The notes under the pieces: generated by a model
The model's input: the letters and a program-made list of their open reading frames with translations, nothing else
The model's database searches: none
Told to the model about the DNA's origin: nothing
Shown: one piece after another, positions 38,711-48,200 of the stretch
Layout: the number at the start of each line of letters is the position of its first letter
Position numbering within the stretch: the stretch's first letter is position 1
Source of the DNA: Pricia antarctica
Lineage (GTDB): Bacteria; Bacteroidota; Bacteroidia; Flavobacteriales; Flavobacteriaceae
Reading direction: 5' to 3'
DNA length: 64,000 bases
Assembly: GCF_900101815.1 (NCBI RefSeq)
Contig: NZ_FNAO01000004.1
Coordinates: forward strand, 124,001 to 188,000
Made by a program: the position numbers and the translations under genes

Positions 38711-38867
38711 ATGTGAAGGACTACGTTTTTGAAGATAGTATCGAAAAATACTTTTCCAAATCGATTTCCTCCCAAGAGTTGGATATTCTATTTTAGGGCC
38801 GGAAGGATAAGGGCCCAAACCGGTTTTCAATTCTGGGCCCAGAATCAATTACCCTATATCCTATTTA
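38711..38867 (+). pseudogene. Disrupted 5' end of the fecR gene
   Basis: From GTG at 38713 the frame reads VKDYVFEDSIEKYF, then SISSQELDILF, and ends at TAG (38794-38796). This matches the start of flavobacterial FecR proteins. From 38811 another frame, continuous with the FecR protein, reads PVFNSGPRINY and ISYLMSEYN, which matches the next FecR segment. A stop codon and a frameshift thus split what should be one N-terminal anti-sigma domain. Sequencing error is possible. Confidence 0.6.
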
Positions 38868-39860
38868 ATGAGCGAATACAATTCCGAAAATGCGAAGGAA
38901 AGATTGTTAAGAAGAATCCGGCAGGACAAACGCAACTCACGAAAGAAATTTCAATATGCCGCTATCGGACTTATTTTTTTTGGTTTGGGATATGGGTACT
39001 TTCAAATTACGATGGTAGAGAATGCCGTGGAGCCGCCCATTAATAACCGAAATGAGATTACGCTACAATTGTCCGACGGTAGGGTAAAGAACATTTCGGA
39101 GGAAAATAATACTGCGATAGTTGACAAAAATGGCTATCGGGTGGGGGTTCAAAACGGGAATCGATTGATTTATCACAGGGCTACAACAACCAAGGATTTG
39201 GCCTACAATACAATCAACGTGCCTTATGGAAAGCGACTTGTACTAATATTGGCCGATGGCACCAAAGCACATCTCAATTCGGGCACAAGGTTAAAATATC
39301 CTGTGAAATTTAAAAACGGGCGAAATCGGGAGGTGTTTTTGCAGGGAGAAGGATATTTCGATGTGGCAGAAGACCGGGCGCATCCGTTTATAGTAAACAC
39401 CGAAGAGGTCAATATTCGAGTTTTGGGGACACAGTTTAATGTATCGGCTTATCCCAATGATATAAATGGCAGTACAGTTTTGGTAGAAGGTTCTGTAGTG
39501 GTTTTGGAAAAGGACGAACCCTTCGATTCCATAAAGAATCGACAATTAAAACCAGGCCATATCGCAAACTGGAAGAAAGGAATTAGGGAAATGAAAATCG
39601 GAAAAACGGACACCAATCTCTATACAGGGTGGATGGACGGGCAGCTAATTTTTAATCATATGCCATTCAGGGACGTCCGAAAAAAATTAGAAAGAAATTA
39701 TGATGTGACTATTTCAAACGATATCAAAGAATTGGAGAAAATTCAATTTACCGCGAGCTTCGATACGGAAACAATCCAACAAGTCTTAAGCGCGTTCAGT
39801 AAGAATTATCCCATGCGGGTAAGCTTTGAAAAAAATAGGATCCATATCGAGAAACCTTAA
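38868..39860 (+). CDS. fecR: FecR-family anti-sigma regulator, N-terminally truncated reading frame
   Basis: A 330-residue protein as read from ATG 38868. It has a cytoplasmic stub (about 1-25), one membrane helix (about 28-47), a periplasmic FecR domain (about 110-210, VPYGKRLVLILADGTKAHLNSG, REVFLQGEGYFDVAED) and a DUF4974 domain (about 255-330, FNHMPFRDVRKKLERNYDV). It relays a signal from the STN domain of SusC to the ECF sigma factor encoded divergently. Full-length relatives have about 50 more N-terminal residues that bind sigma. Those are encoded upstream here but interrupted, so the anti-sigma activity may be lost. Confidence 0.8.
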   Translation: MSEYNSENAKERLLRRIRQDKRNSRKKFQYAAIGLIFFGLGYGYFQITMVENAVEPPINNRNEITLQLSDGRVKNISEENNTAIVDKNGYRVGVQNGNRLIYHRATTTKDLAYNTINVPYGKRLVLILADGTKAHLNSGTRLKYPVKFKNGRNREVFLQGEGYFDVAEDRAHPFIVNTEEVNIRVLGTQFNVSAYPNDINGSTVLVEGSVVVLEKDEPFDSIKNRQLKPGHIANWKKGIREMKIGKTDTNLYTGWMDGQLIFNHMPFRDVRKKLERNYDVTISNDIKELEKIQFTASFDTETIQQVLSAFSKNYPMRVSFEKNRIHIEKP

Positions 39861-40000
39861 AAGTTTGAGCCTATGAAATAAAATTTTAAAAGGAACAACG
39901 CATTATATTCATAATTAGAAAACGGGAAAATGCCAACACATTTCCCAATCCCTTTAATAGTTTTCCACAATTATGCTAACCATTTAATTAGAACATAGAT

Positions 40001-43000
40001 ATGAAAAACCCAATCTCGAGGGTAAGGAACTTGGTCCCTTATCCGATGAAGTTCCATCTAAAAATGAAACTTACACTCTGTCTCTTTATGATTCTATTTT
40101 ACAAGGTACACGGCAGCACGAACTCCGCTGATACCAAAATCACCTTACAGTTGCAAAATGTCTCCGTTGAAAAGGTGCTTAAGGAAATAGAATCCAAAAC
40201 CGTTTTTAAGATATTGTATAATGATGACCAGTTGGATTACAAACGACAGGTTACCGTGAACTACGTAGAAGCATCGGTAACCCATGTAATGGCCGATCTT
40301 TTTAGCGGCACTCCGGTGAAGTTCGAGCTGATGGGGACACAGATTATTTTAACCCGATCCGCACTTGACGTCCAAAGGGCAAACGCTCATAAAAAAACCA
40401 TTTCGGTGCAACAGGAAGTTTCCGGTACGGTTACCGATACCAACGGGGCACCTATTCCCGGGGTCTCTGTCGTGGAAAAGAACACTACGAACGGAACAGC
40501 CTCCGATTTCGACGGAAAGTATATGATAATAGTAGCACCAAATGCCACCTTAGTATTCAGTGCCTTAGGCTTTGGCACAAGGGAAATTGAAGTAGGACAA
40601 TCATCGACTATTGATGCCACGCTCGAAGAAGATTCCGAAGCTCTTGACGAAGTTGTGGTTACCGCTTTGGGTATCAAACAGGAAACTCGAAAATTGGGTT
40701 ACGCCGTTGCCAAGGTTGATGCAGATGAAGTAAACGTCAATCGATCTTCGAATTTCATGAACAGCTTACAGGGCAAGGTTGCGGGTGTTAACGTATCGGC
40801 CTTGGGTACAGGGCCCGGTGGATCATCGAAAGTCCGAATTCGTGGGCAATCCTCCATTTCGGGTACAAACAACCCACTGATTGTGGTGAACGGTGTGCCT
40901 ATCGACAATACCAGTTTTGGCACCAATATCGGCAGTAGTGGCAGTAGTGGCGAACTGGGCTCCACTGGGGGAGGGGTAACCTCAGATGGTGGTGACGGAT
41001 TTTCCAGTATCAACCCCGATGATATAGAGAGCATGACCGTATTGAAAGGGGCAACTGGAGCAGCATTATATGGCTCTCGTGCTAAAGATGGGGTCATTAT
41101 GATTACTACAAAGACCGGCAGCCGTGGTCAAGGGATCGGGGTGGCCTATACCGTTAGTGTTGCCGATCAGAACCCTTTAGATTTTACGGATTATCAATAT
41201 GAATATGGCCAAGGGGAAAATGGGGTAAGACCTACCTCGGCGAACCCCACTTCGGGCCAATGGTCCTTCGGTGAAAAGTTTCAACCGGGCATGACCCAAG
41301 TATTGTACAATGGCTTGGTGGTACCTTATGAACCGGTATACGATAGGATCAAAAAATTCTATCGCCATGGCTTGGATATTACCAACTCCATTTCATTAGC
41401 AGGTGGCGGGGAAAAAGGTGGTTTCAATCTGTCCATGTCCAACCTCGACAGCAAAGGGATTACACCCAATAATGAGTTCAAACGGATTACGGCAAGCCTG
41501 GGCGCGACCTATAATTTGTCGGAAAAACTATCCTTTAGCACCAACATCAACTATTCCAATGAGAAGAATATTAATCCCCCTAACGTAGGCGAACAGGACA
41601 ATACGATTCCGGTCTCACTCTTTAATGTTGCCAATTCAATGCCTTTAGACGTTTGGAAGGAAAACGCATTTGATGCCAATGGGGATGAAATCGTGTATTC
41701 CCGCTTCCGAAATAGGACCAACCCCTATTTTGTATTGGCCAAACAGTTCAACAATATAACAAGGGACCGTGTTTTTGGAAATGCTACCCTTAAATACAAT
41801 TTCTTTCCGTGGCTCTTCGGGCAGGTAAGGGCGGGTCAGGATTATTGGTCCAGAGACCAAGATTACAACGGCTTTCCCACAGGTCATGCTTCCAGACCGC
41901 CCGCACCGGAGGGGTTTGTAAATGGCACTTACACTCAAGAAGTACGTCGGTTTCGGGAAACGAACGTCGATTTTCTAGTATCCGCCACAAAAGATTTTGG
42001 CGAGGATTTTGGGTTTGGACTTACCGTTGGAGGAAACAAAATGAAGCGGATCTCGAAATTGAATCGGGTGAACGTAACCGACTTTATCATCAGGAATTTG
42101 TATACCGTACAGAACGGCAGGGTGAAAGATCCCATTTATAACCTGTCCGAAAGAGGGGTAAATTCATTGTACGGTACTATGGACCTATCTTATAAGGAAA
42201 CTCTTTATTTAAACGGCACGCTTCGAAACGACTGGTTCACTACGCTGTCCCCCGAAAACCGGAGTATTCTATATCCTTCCGTATCCGCAAGTTATGTGTT
42301 TTCCAATAATCTAAAGGACTCAAGTTGGTTGACCTTCGGCAAATTGCGGGCTGCCTATGCCGAAGTGGGAAGTGATACTGACGTGCCTCCCTACTCCGAT
42401 GTTTTGTTCTACAATATAAATGCCAATCTCTTTGCGAATTCCGACGGGCAGTTGCAACCAGTTGCGGGGGCGAACACCAATACGTTACCTAATCCAAATC
42501 TCAAGCCTGCCCGTGTTACGGAGGCAGAAGTGGGTCTGGACATTCGAATGTTCGATTCGAGGGTAAATCTAGATTTGAGCCTCTACAGGAAGACCACACT
42601 CGATCAGATAATCCCAGCTCAGATTTCGAATACTTCAGGGTTCGTAAGTACGCTCATCAATAGCGGTGAGAGCCGAAGCGACGGTGTAGAAGCACTAGTA
42701 ACATTAGTACCGATTAGAAACGAAAATTTTCGATGGGATATCACATTGAACGCTTCCTATAACAAGACCAAGGTCGTAAGTCTCCTCACTGACGAACCCG
42801 GGGAAAGTATTGTGGTAGGAAACCATGCCTTTAATGGCTTTTTGTATCAAGTTGTAGGGGAAGAAATCGGACAGCTGGCTGGTTTTGGGTATAAGTTCGA
42901 CGATCAGGGCCGCCAGATTTTCGCGGATGACGGAAGACCGCAACGTTCGGATGATATCGTTTTTTTCGGTAGTGCCCTGCCCAATTGGATAGGGGGTATC

Positions 43001-43501
43001 ACCAACAGTTTCAAATACAAGAACTTCAATGCCTCTTTCTTGATCGATTTTAAATTGGGAGGAAAAATGATTTCAGGTACGAATTTTAATGCTACCCGTC
43101 ATGGACTTCATAAACAGACACTGCCAGGAAGGGAAACCGGAGTTGTGGGCGATGGGGTCAACCAAGCCGGCGAAGTCAATCAAGTGGCCACGGAATCGCA
43201 GACCTATTGGGAGGTGGTACGATCACAACAGCTTATCGAGCCCATTGTTTACGATAGCGGTTTTTGGAAGTTGCGGCAGATGACCCTAGGATACGACTTT
43301 GGAGGCCTGCTCTCAGAAAATGCTTTAGTAAAGGATGTTACCCTGAGTTTGTTCGCCAATAATTTGTTTATCATTAAAAAATGGGTGCCCAATATTGATC
43401 CCGATTCCTTCGGGTATAGTTCTGACAACGTATCCGGACTGGAATCTACAGGCGTTCCGACGACCTGTAGCATCGGTTTTAATCTAAACTGCAAATTTTA
43501 A
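40001..43501 (+). CDS. SusC/RagA-type TonB-dependent receptor with STN domain
   Basis: A 1166-residue outer-membrane transporter. After the signal helix (about 22-38) comes an STN domain (about 48-118, VSVEKVLKEIESKTVFKILY), which contacts FecR. A CarboxypepD_reg beta-sandwich (about 140-213, VSGTVTDTNGAPIPGVSV) follows, then the plug (LDEVVVTALGIKQETRKLGY) and a 22-strand barrel ending in a hydrophobic strand (CSIGFNLNCKF). It imports a sugar or sugar acid using TonB energy. The STN domain matches the neighbouring FecR/sigma pair. It heads an operon with susD, 11 bases downstream. Confidence 0.95.
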   Translation: MKNPISRVRNLVPYPMKFHLKMKLTLCLFMILFYKVHGSTNSADTKITLQLQNVSVEKVLKEIESKTVFKILYNDDQLDYKRQVTVNYVEASVTHVMADLFSGTPVKFELMGTQIILTRSALDVQRANAHKKTISVQQEVSGTVTDTNGAPIPGVSVVEKNTTNGTASDFDGKYMIIVAPNATLVFSALGFGTREIEVGQSSTIDATLEEDSEALDEVVVTALGIKQETRKLGYAVAKVDADEVNVNRSSNFMNSLQGKVAGVNVSALGTGPGGSSKVRIRGQSSISGTNNPLIVVNGVPIDNTSFGTNIGSSGSSGELGSTGGGVTSDGGDGFSSINPDDIESMTVLKGATGAALYGSRAKDGVIMITTKTGSRGQGIGVAYTVSVADQNPLDFTDYQYEYGQGENGVRPTSANPTSGQWSFGEKFQPGMTQVLYNGLVVPYEPVYDRIKKFYRHGLDITNSISLAGGGEKGGFNLSMSNLDSKGITPNNEFKRITASLGATYNLSEKLSFSTNINYSNEKNINPPNVGEQDNTIPVSLFNVANSMPLDVWKENAFDANGDEIVYSRFRNRTNPYFVLAKQFNNITRDRVFGNATLKYNFFPWLFGQVRAGQDYWSRDQDYNGFPTGHASRPPAPEGFVNGTYTQEVRRFRETNVDFLVSATKDFGEDFGFGLTVGGNKMKRISKLNRVNVTDFIIRNLYTVQNGRVKDPIYNLSERGVNSLYGTMDLSYKETLYLNGTLRNDWFTTLSPENRSILYPSVSASYVFSNNLKDSSWLTFGKLRAAYAEVGSDTDVPPYSDVLFYNINANLFANSDGQLQPVAGANTNTLPNPNLKPARVTEAEVGLDIRMFDSRVNLDLSLYRKTTLDQIIPAQISNTSGFVSTLINSGESRSDGVEALVTLVPIRNENFRWDITLNASYNKTKVVSLLTDEPGESIVVGNHAFNGFLYQVVGEEIGQLAGFGYKFDDQGRQIFADDGRPQRSDDIVFFGSALPNWIGGITNSFKYKNFNASFLIDFKLGGKMISGTNFNATRHGLHKQTLPGRETGVVGDGVNQAGEVNQVATESQTYWEVVRSQQLIEPIVYDSGFWKLRQMTLGYDFGGLLSENALVKDVTLSLFANNLFIIKKWVPNIDPDSFGYSSDNVSGLESTGVPTTCSIGFNLNCKF

Positions 43502-43512
43502 AGAAGACAATC

Positions 43513-45045
43513 ATGAAAAATTGTATTATCAAATATCTAGTTTTCGCAAGCATGGTGTTGATTTTCTCCTGCGATAAAAACTTTGAGGAAATCAATACGA
43601 ACAAGGTTGATCCGACAAGTGCCAGTGTCGATCCCATATTCCTGCTGAACAATGCCATAATAAACACCTCGAACTCGAACACGCAGATCATTTATGATAT
43701 GGGCATCGTTCAACAGCTTATTTCCCCGAATTCCGGCTTACTGACCGGTGCCAATTATAATCAAGACAATCGTCAATCCTTAGATGATCATTGGATTAAG
43801 TACTATCAGAACGTGATTAAAAATACGGGAGATATAAAGGCACAGTTATCGGCCGAGAATGCTCAAAATCGCCCTAATCTGTTAAATATGACCCTTCTTG
43901 TAGAGTCCCTGGCTTTTATGATACTTACCGACGAGCATGGTGATGTGCCCTATTTCGAGGCCGGTAAAGGGGTGTCCGACCAGATAGTGTTGCCTGCTTA
44001 CACGCCACAGGAGGAGATTTATAAAGACCTTATCAAGGTAGTAAGAAACGCTACTGCCTCCTTGAGCACCTCTGCGCCCGCGGAAAACGGAGAAGTGATG
44101 TATTCAGGGGATATTGGTAGGTGGAAGCGGTTTGGAAGTTCGCTTTTATTGCGGTTGGGAATGCGGCTTACCGAAGTAGACCTGGCCTTGGCGGAGCAAA
44201 CGGTAAAAGAAGCGTTTGCAGGTGGTGTAATGCTATCGAACGACGATAATTACGTTATCCGCCACGATAGCAACTACACCAATAATGCCGGGGTGACCTT
44301 AAATGCTACCGAAGCCAATAATTTTTATATGGTAGATACTTTCGTAGAGTTTTTACAGGACTCCAATGATCCTAGGTTGGAATCCATGGCGGTACGATAT
44401 ATCGGTGCAGCTTCCGGTCCCGAACAGGTTCCTGAAAATGGCTCGACCGACCCCGAGGATCAAATCGGAATGCCCATGGGATTCGATAACTCAACGATTG
44501 CAGGTGTTGCGGAACAAATGAACCTGCCCAGTTTTTATGCCTTCACCCAAGTAGACCGCAACCGTTTTATCAAACAAACGGCACCGATGTTTATGGTGAC
44601 CCATAGCCAAACGCAGTTATTATTGGCCGAGGCGGCGGTCAGGGGCTGGGTTACGGGAAATCCGGCGGGTTATTTTGAAGCCGGGGTACGTGCGCATATG
44701 GAGCAGATGGCCGCTTACGACCCAGAGTCCGCGATTCCTTCGGAGGACATTGACACCTATTTGGCCGCCCAGCCCTTTGATTCCGGCAACGCTTTGGAGC
44801 AGATCAACAACCAATATTGGGTATCCTCTTTTTTAAACGGTCCCGAAGCTTTTGCCAATTTCAGAAGGTCCGGTTTCCCGGTGTTGACCCCAAATCCGTA
44901 TCCGGCACAGGATATTACTGGCGATTTTATAAATAGGCTAACCTATCCGACGGATGAAATTGCAACCAACAATGCCAATTTAAGTGAAGCGGTGGCTCGA
45001 ATGGGTCCCGATAATTTGGATACCAAGGTTTGGTGGGACAAATAA
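43513..45045 (+). CDS. SusD/RagB-type substrate-binding lipoprotein
   Basis: A 510-residue surface lipoprotein (LIFSC, C20). It belongs to the SusD-like family: FEEINTNKVDPTSASVDPIFLL at the start, the helical TPR-like core, and ANFRRSGFPVLTPNPYP near the end. It sits on the extracellular face of the SusC barrel as a lid and captures ligand. It begins 11 bases after susC, the usual arrangement. The substrate is not deducible from sequence. The operon content points to a sugar-acid ligand. Confidence 0.93.
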   Translation: MKNCIIKYLVFASMVLIFSCDKNFEEINTNKVDPTSASVDPIFLLNNAIINTSNSNTQIIYDMGIVQQLISPNSGLLTGANYNQDNRQSLDDHWIKYYQNVIKNTGDIKAQLSAENAQNRPNLLNMTLLVESLAFMILTDEHGDVPYFEAGKGVSDQIVLPAYTPQEEIYKDLIKVVRNATASLSTSAPAENGEVMYSGDIGRWKRFGSSLLLRLGMRLTEVDLALAEQTVKEAFAGGVMLSNDDNYVIRHDSNYTNNAGVTLNATEANNFYMVDTFVEFLQDSNDPRLESMAVRYIGAASGPEQVPENGSTDPEDQIGMPMGFDNSTIAGVAEQMNLPSFYAFTQVDRNRFIKQTAPMFMVTHSQTQLLLAEAAVRGWVTGNPAGYFEAGVRAHMEQMAAYDPESAIPSEDIDTYLAAQPFDSGNALEQINNQYWVSSFLNGPEAFANFRRSGFPVLTPNPYPAQDITGDFINRLTYPTDEIATNNANLSEAVARMGPDNLDTKVWWDK

Positions 45046-45095
45046 AATAAAGACATAATACAATTTAAAGAACAGATCATACAAAAACAGCATCC

Positions 45096-46595
45096 ATGAA
45101 AAACCACTTACAACATCTTATCGCAAAAAACAAAAAAGAAGAAAGCACCTATACCGCTTCCAGACAGGCCGAGATCGACAGCCCCAAAACAGGGGATGCC
45201 CGGCGCAATTTTCTGAAGATGACCGCGTTGGGCGGCCTTGGTCTTTCTGGATTAATGGGCTATTCCCTTGAAGATACCATGGCCCATACGACCTCAAAGG
45301 TCAATCGCGCCTCGGCACCGTCCGAATTGAAAATAACTGACATGCGCTATGTACTTACCGCGGTTATGGGGGGTACCGCCATAATCCGGATAGACACCAA
45401 TCAAGGGATTTATGGCCTTGGGGAAGTCAGGGACGCCGCCGACGTTCGCTATGCCCTGATGCTCAAAAGCCGAATCTTGGGACAGAATCCCTGTAATGTG
45501 GAGAAAATTTTTAAGAGCATCAAACAGTTCGGAGGGCCATCACGTCAAGCGGGGGGAGTCTGTGCCGTTGAAATGGCCTTATGGGACCTCTGCGGAAAAG
45601 CCTATAATGTGCCCGCATGGCAGCTTTTAGGCGGCCGGTACCGCGATAAGGTCAGAATGTACGCGGATACCCCCGAGGCCAAATCGCCGGAAGAACAAAA
45701 AAAACTGATCGATTTCCGGGTCAACGAACAAGGCTACACTTGGCTAAAGATGGACGTTTCCATCGGTGAGCTCAAAGGAAAACCCGGTACCGTGGTCAAC
45801 GGCAAGTTCTGGGAAAATGACAACGGCAGCCTGAACCAATGGGGCGATCAAAGAAATTATATGAACTATGGCAATACCATGCATCCCTTTACGCAAATAC
45901 AGATTACCGAAAAAGGTATGGAGGAATTGCAGCAAATCGTTGAAAATGTACGGAACATGGTGGGCTACGAAATTCCGATTTCCACCGATCATTACGGCCA
46001 TTTTGACCTGAACAACAACATCCGTCTGGCGAAAGCCTTGGAGAAATACCGATTGGCCTGGTTCGAGGATATGGTTCCTTGGCAATATACCGAACAATGG
46101 AAGACCATCACCAACGCCATTGAGACTCCGACCACAACAGGTGAGGATATTTATCTTTTAAAAGATTTTAAACCCCTCATCGAACAAAGGGCGGTCGATA
46201 TAATCCATCCCGATCTGGCCTCTTCGGGCGGACTGCTCGAAACCAAACGTATCGGGGACTATGCGGAAGAATATGGTGTTGCCATGGCCATGCATCAAGC
46301 GGGAACGCCGGTATCGTTCATGGCCAACGTGCACTGCGCAGCAGCTACCCAAAACTTTTTGGCTTTGGAACACCACTCCGTAGATCTCCCTTGGTGGGAA
46401 GATCTCGTAACGACCGTAGGCGGCTTTAAGATGATCGACAAAGGTTTTGCCACGGTGCCATTGACCGCACCCGGCTTAGGCATCGAACTTAATGAGGAAG
46501 TACTGAAAAAGCATATCGATCCTAGGGATAAAAGCTATTTTAAATCAACCGATGAATGGAACGAGCTCCGGTCACACGATAGAACCTATAGTTGA
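45096..46595 (+). CDS. Tat-exported enolase-superfamily (mandelate racemase-like) enzyme
   Basis: A 499-residue enzyme. After a 33-residue head comes a Tat signal ARRNFLKM with R36-R37, so the folded protein is exported to the periplasm. The body is an MR-type capping domain plus a TIM barrel. Inferred metal ligands are D298 (TDHYGHFD), E324 (WFEDMVPW) and E350 (TTGEDIYL). The general base may be H400 in AMHQAGTPVS, and K218 is in WLKMD. This pattern resembles galactonate- or mannonate-type sugar-acid dehydratases, with Tyr in place of the usual His two residues after the first metal Asp. The stop is 34 bases before the RraA-like gene. Confidence 0.85.
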   Translation: MKNHLQHLIAKNKKEESTYTASRQAEIDSPKTGDARRNFLKMTALGGLGLSGLMGYSLEDTMAHTTSKVNRASAPSELKITDMRYVLTAVMGGTAIIRIDTNQGIYGLGEVRDAADVRYALMLKSRILGQNPCNVEKIFKSIKQFGGPSRQAGGVCAVEMALWDLCGKAYNVPAWQLLGGRYRDKVRMYADTPEAKSPEEQKKLIDFRVNEQGYTWLKMDVSIGELKGKPGTVVNGKFWENDNGSLNQWGDQRNYMNYGNTMHPFTQIQITEKGMEELQQIVENVRNMVGYEIPISTDHYGHFDLNNNIRLAKALEKYRLAWFEDMVPWQYTEQWKTITNAIETPTTTGEDIYLLKDFKPLIEQRAVDIIHPDLASSGGLLETKRIGDYAEEYGVAMAMHQAGTPVSFMANVHCAAATQNFLALEHHSVDLPWWEDLVTTVGGFKMIDKGFATVPLTAPGLGIELNEEVLKKHIDPRDKSYFKSTDEWNELRSHDRTYS

Positions 46596-46629
46596 AAAAG
46601 TAATGTGTATATTTAACAAATTGGATTTT

Positions 46630-47565
46630 ATGAAAACAAGGATATTTTTACTGGCTTTATTTTTTATTTCCTGCTTACCGATCAGGTCACAGGGTGTCGC
46701 CGCAACCACCGAATACGTCAAGGAACTGACATCCAATTGGCAGGGCGAACGTTTTGATGATGGCCGGCCCAAGGTTTCGGACGCGCTGTTGGAACGGCTG
46801 AAAAAAATACAGATGGAGGAAGCTTGGGGCTACCTTCGCAATAAGGGTTATAATAATCAATACGATGGGGATTGGGAAATTTTACATCCCGATAGCGTGA
46901 TGACGGGGAGGGTCTTGACTGCCCAATACATGCCTTTGCGCAAAGATTACCAACACTTGGTAAAATTGAAAGGAGCTAAAGAAAAGCGTGACACCTTAGG
47001 CGGCAGCAATTCTTGGCCTATTGAGATATTGCGTACAGGTGACGTATATGTGGCGGATGGATATGGAAGGGTCGTGGACGGCACCTTGATAGGATCAAAT
47101 TTGGGTAATGCCATCTACGCGAATTCAAACAACGGGGTAATTTTTAATGGCGGCGTACGCGATGTAGCAGGTCTGATGGACATCAAAGGATTCAATGGTT
47201 GGTGGCGTGGTCAGGACCCTTCATATTTACAAGAAGAGATGTTGACCGGCATTAATACTCCGATCCGCATTGGCCGGGCCACGGTATTGCCCGGTGACGT
47301 TGTACTTGCTAACAGACATGGCATTGTTTTCGTACCCGCGCATTTGGTCGCCAATTTAGTGTTGTCCTCGGAAGTTGTTGCCCTCCGCGATCAATTCGGG
47401 TTCCAGCGCCTTCGGGAAAAGACCTATACCCCGGGGCAAATCGATACGGGTTGGACGGATGCAATCAAGTCCGATTTCAGGGACTGGCTCAAAAAGTATC
47501 CGGACAATATGTTGCCCATGACCCGTAAAGAGTTGAACGATCATCTTAATGCCGCTACCAACTAA
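46630..47565 (+). CDS. Secreted RraA-like / class II pyruvate aldolase-like protein
   Basis: A 311-residue protein with a Sec signal (FLLALFFISCLPIRSQG, cleavage near residue 20). The RraA/dimethylmenaquinone methyltransferase-like domain has the conserved GGVRD box (residues 174-178, R177-D178) and the strand pattern RTGDVYVADGYGRVV. The RraA superfamily includes HMG/CHA pyruvate aldolases that cleave 4-hydroxy-2-oxo acids using the same RD residues. I start at the ATG at 46630, which gives a proper signal peptide. An earlier in-frame ATG would overlap the enolase-type gene. It follows that gene closely and would act on its product in the periplasm. That is an inference. Confidence 0.8.
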   Translation: MKTRIFLLALFFISCLPIRSQGVAATTEYVKELTSNWQGERFDDGRPKVSDALLERLKKIQMEEAWGYLRNKGYNNQYDGDWEILHPDSVMTGRVLTAQYMPLRKDYQHLVKLKGAKEKRDTLGGSNSWPIEILRTGDVYVADGYGRVVDGTLIGSNLGNAIYANSNNGVIFNGGVRDVAGLMDIKGFNGWWRGQDPSYLQEEMLTGINTPIRIGRATVLPGDVVLANRHGIVFVPAHLVANLVLSSEVVALRDQFGFQRLREKTYTPGQIDTGWTDAIKSDFRDWLKKYPDNMLPMTRKELNDHLNAATN

Positions 47566-47601
47566 TTTAATAACTTTCAGAACGACCTATAGAAATCTGC
47601 C

Positions 47602-48033
47602 ATGAAAAAACGAAATCTCTTTAGTATTTTACTTACATTTTGTACCCTAATCGTTTTCGCTCAATCGAACAATGACCAACAACAGCTAGATACAGCCGTA
47701 AAGGAACTTTACAGGGCCATGGTCGATAAGGATGGGAAAATACTTGACAACCTAACGGCCAAAGATTTGACGTATGGCCATTCAAGCGGAAAAATCGAAG
47801 ACAAGACGCAATATATAGACGCTGTTTTAAATGGATCTTTCGAATTTAGTTCAATCGTTCCAGACGAACAGACCATTTACAGTTCTGGAAAAACGGCCAT
47901 CGTAAGACATATATTTGTTGCAGAAGGTACCGATAATGGCGAACCTGCCGACGTGCGGATCGGTATTATGATGACTTACCAAAAACAAAACGGAAAGTGG
48001 AAATTGCTCGCCCGGCAGGCTTATAAACTTTAG
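47602..48033 (+). CDS. Secreted NTF2-like (DUF4440) protein
   Basis: A 143-residue protein with a signal peptide (FSILLTFCTLIVFAQ, cleavage near residue 20). The DUF4440/SnoaL domain shows LDTAVKELYRAMVDKDGKIL, KDLTYGHSSGKIEDKTQYI and the closing KQNGKWKLLARQAYKL. It follows the RraA-like gene by 36 bases and may be the last gene of the SusCD operon. The role is unknown; it could bind or isomerise a carbonyl compound. Confidence 0.8.
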   Translation: MKKRNLFSILLTFCTLIVFAQSNNDQQQLDTAVKELYRAMVDKDGKILDNLTAKDLTYGHSSGKIEDKTQYIDAVLNGSFEFSSIVPDEQTIYSSGKTAIVRHIFVAEGTDNGEPADVRIGIMMTYQKQNGKWKLLARQAYKL

Positions 48034-48200
48034 GGTCGGTTTAACCATCATTTCCCAATCGGCTTTTCACTACATAGTTGTCCGATAACAGCCAATCGAA
48101 ACCTTATTTTTGGGAACTTGTCAAGAACTCTTATATTAGTGGAGTCTGAAGTGTAATTCATGACGAGTTCATAAATTCATAATTAATTAATCGATAGTAA

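Noticed and set aside
38729-39043. Plus-strand frame of 104 codons overlapping the fecR start
   Set aside because: The homologous residues lie in the other two frames. This frame shows no FecR similarity.
40001-45045. A classical polysaccharide utilisation locus
   Set aside because: No glycoside hydrolase, polysaccharide lyase, sulfatase or carbohydrate-binding module is encoded nearby in the window.
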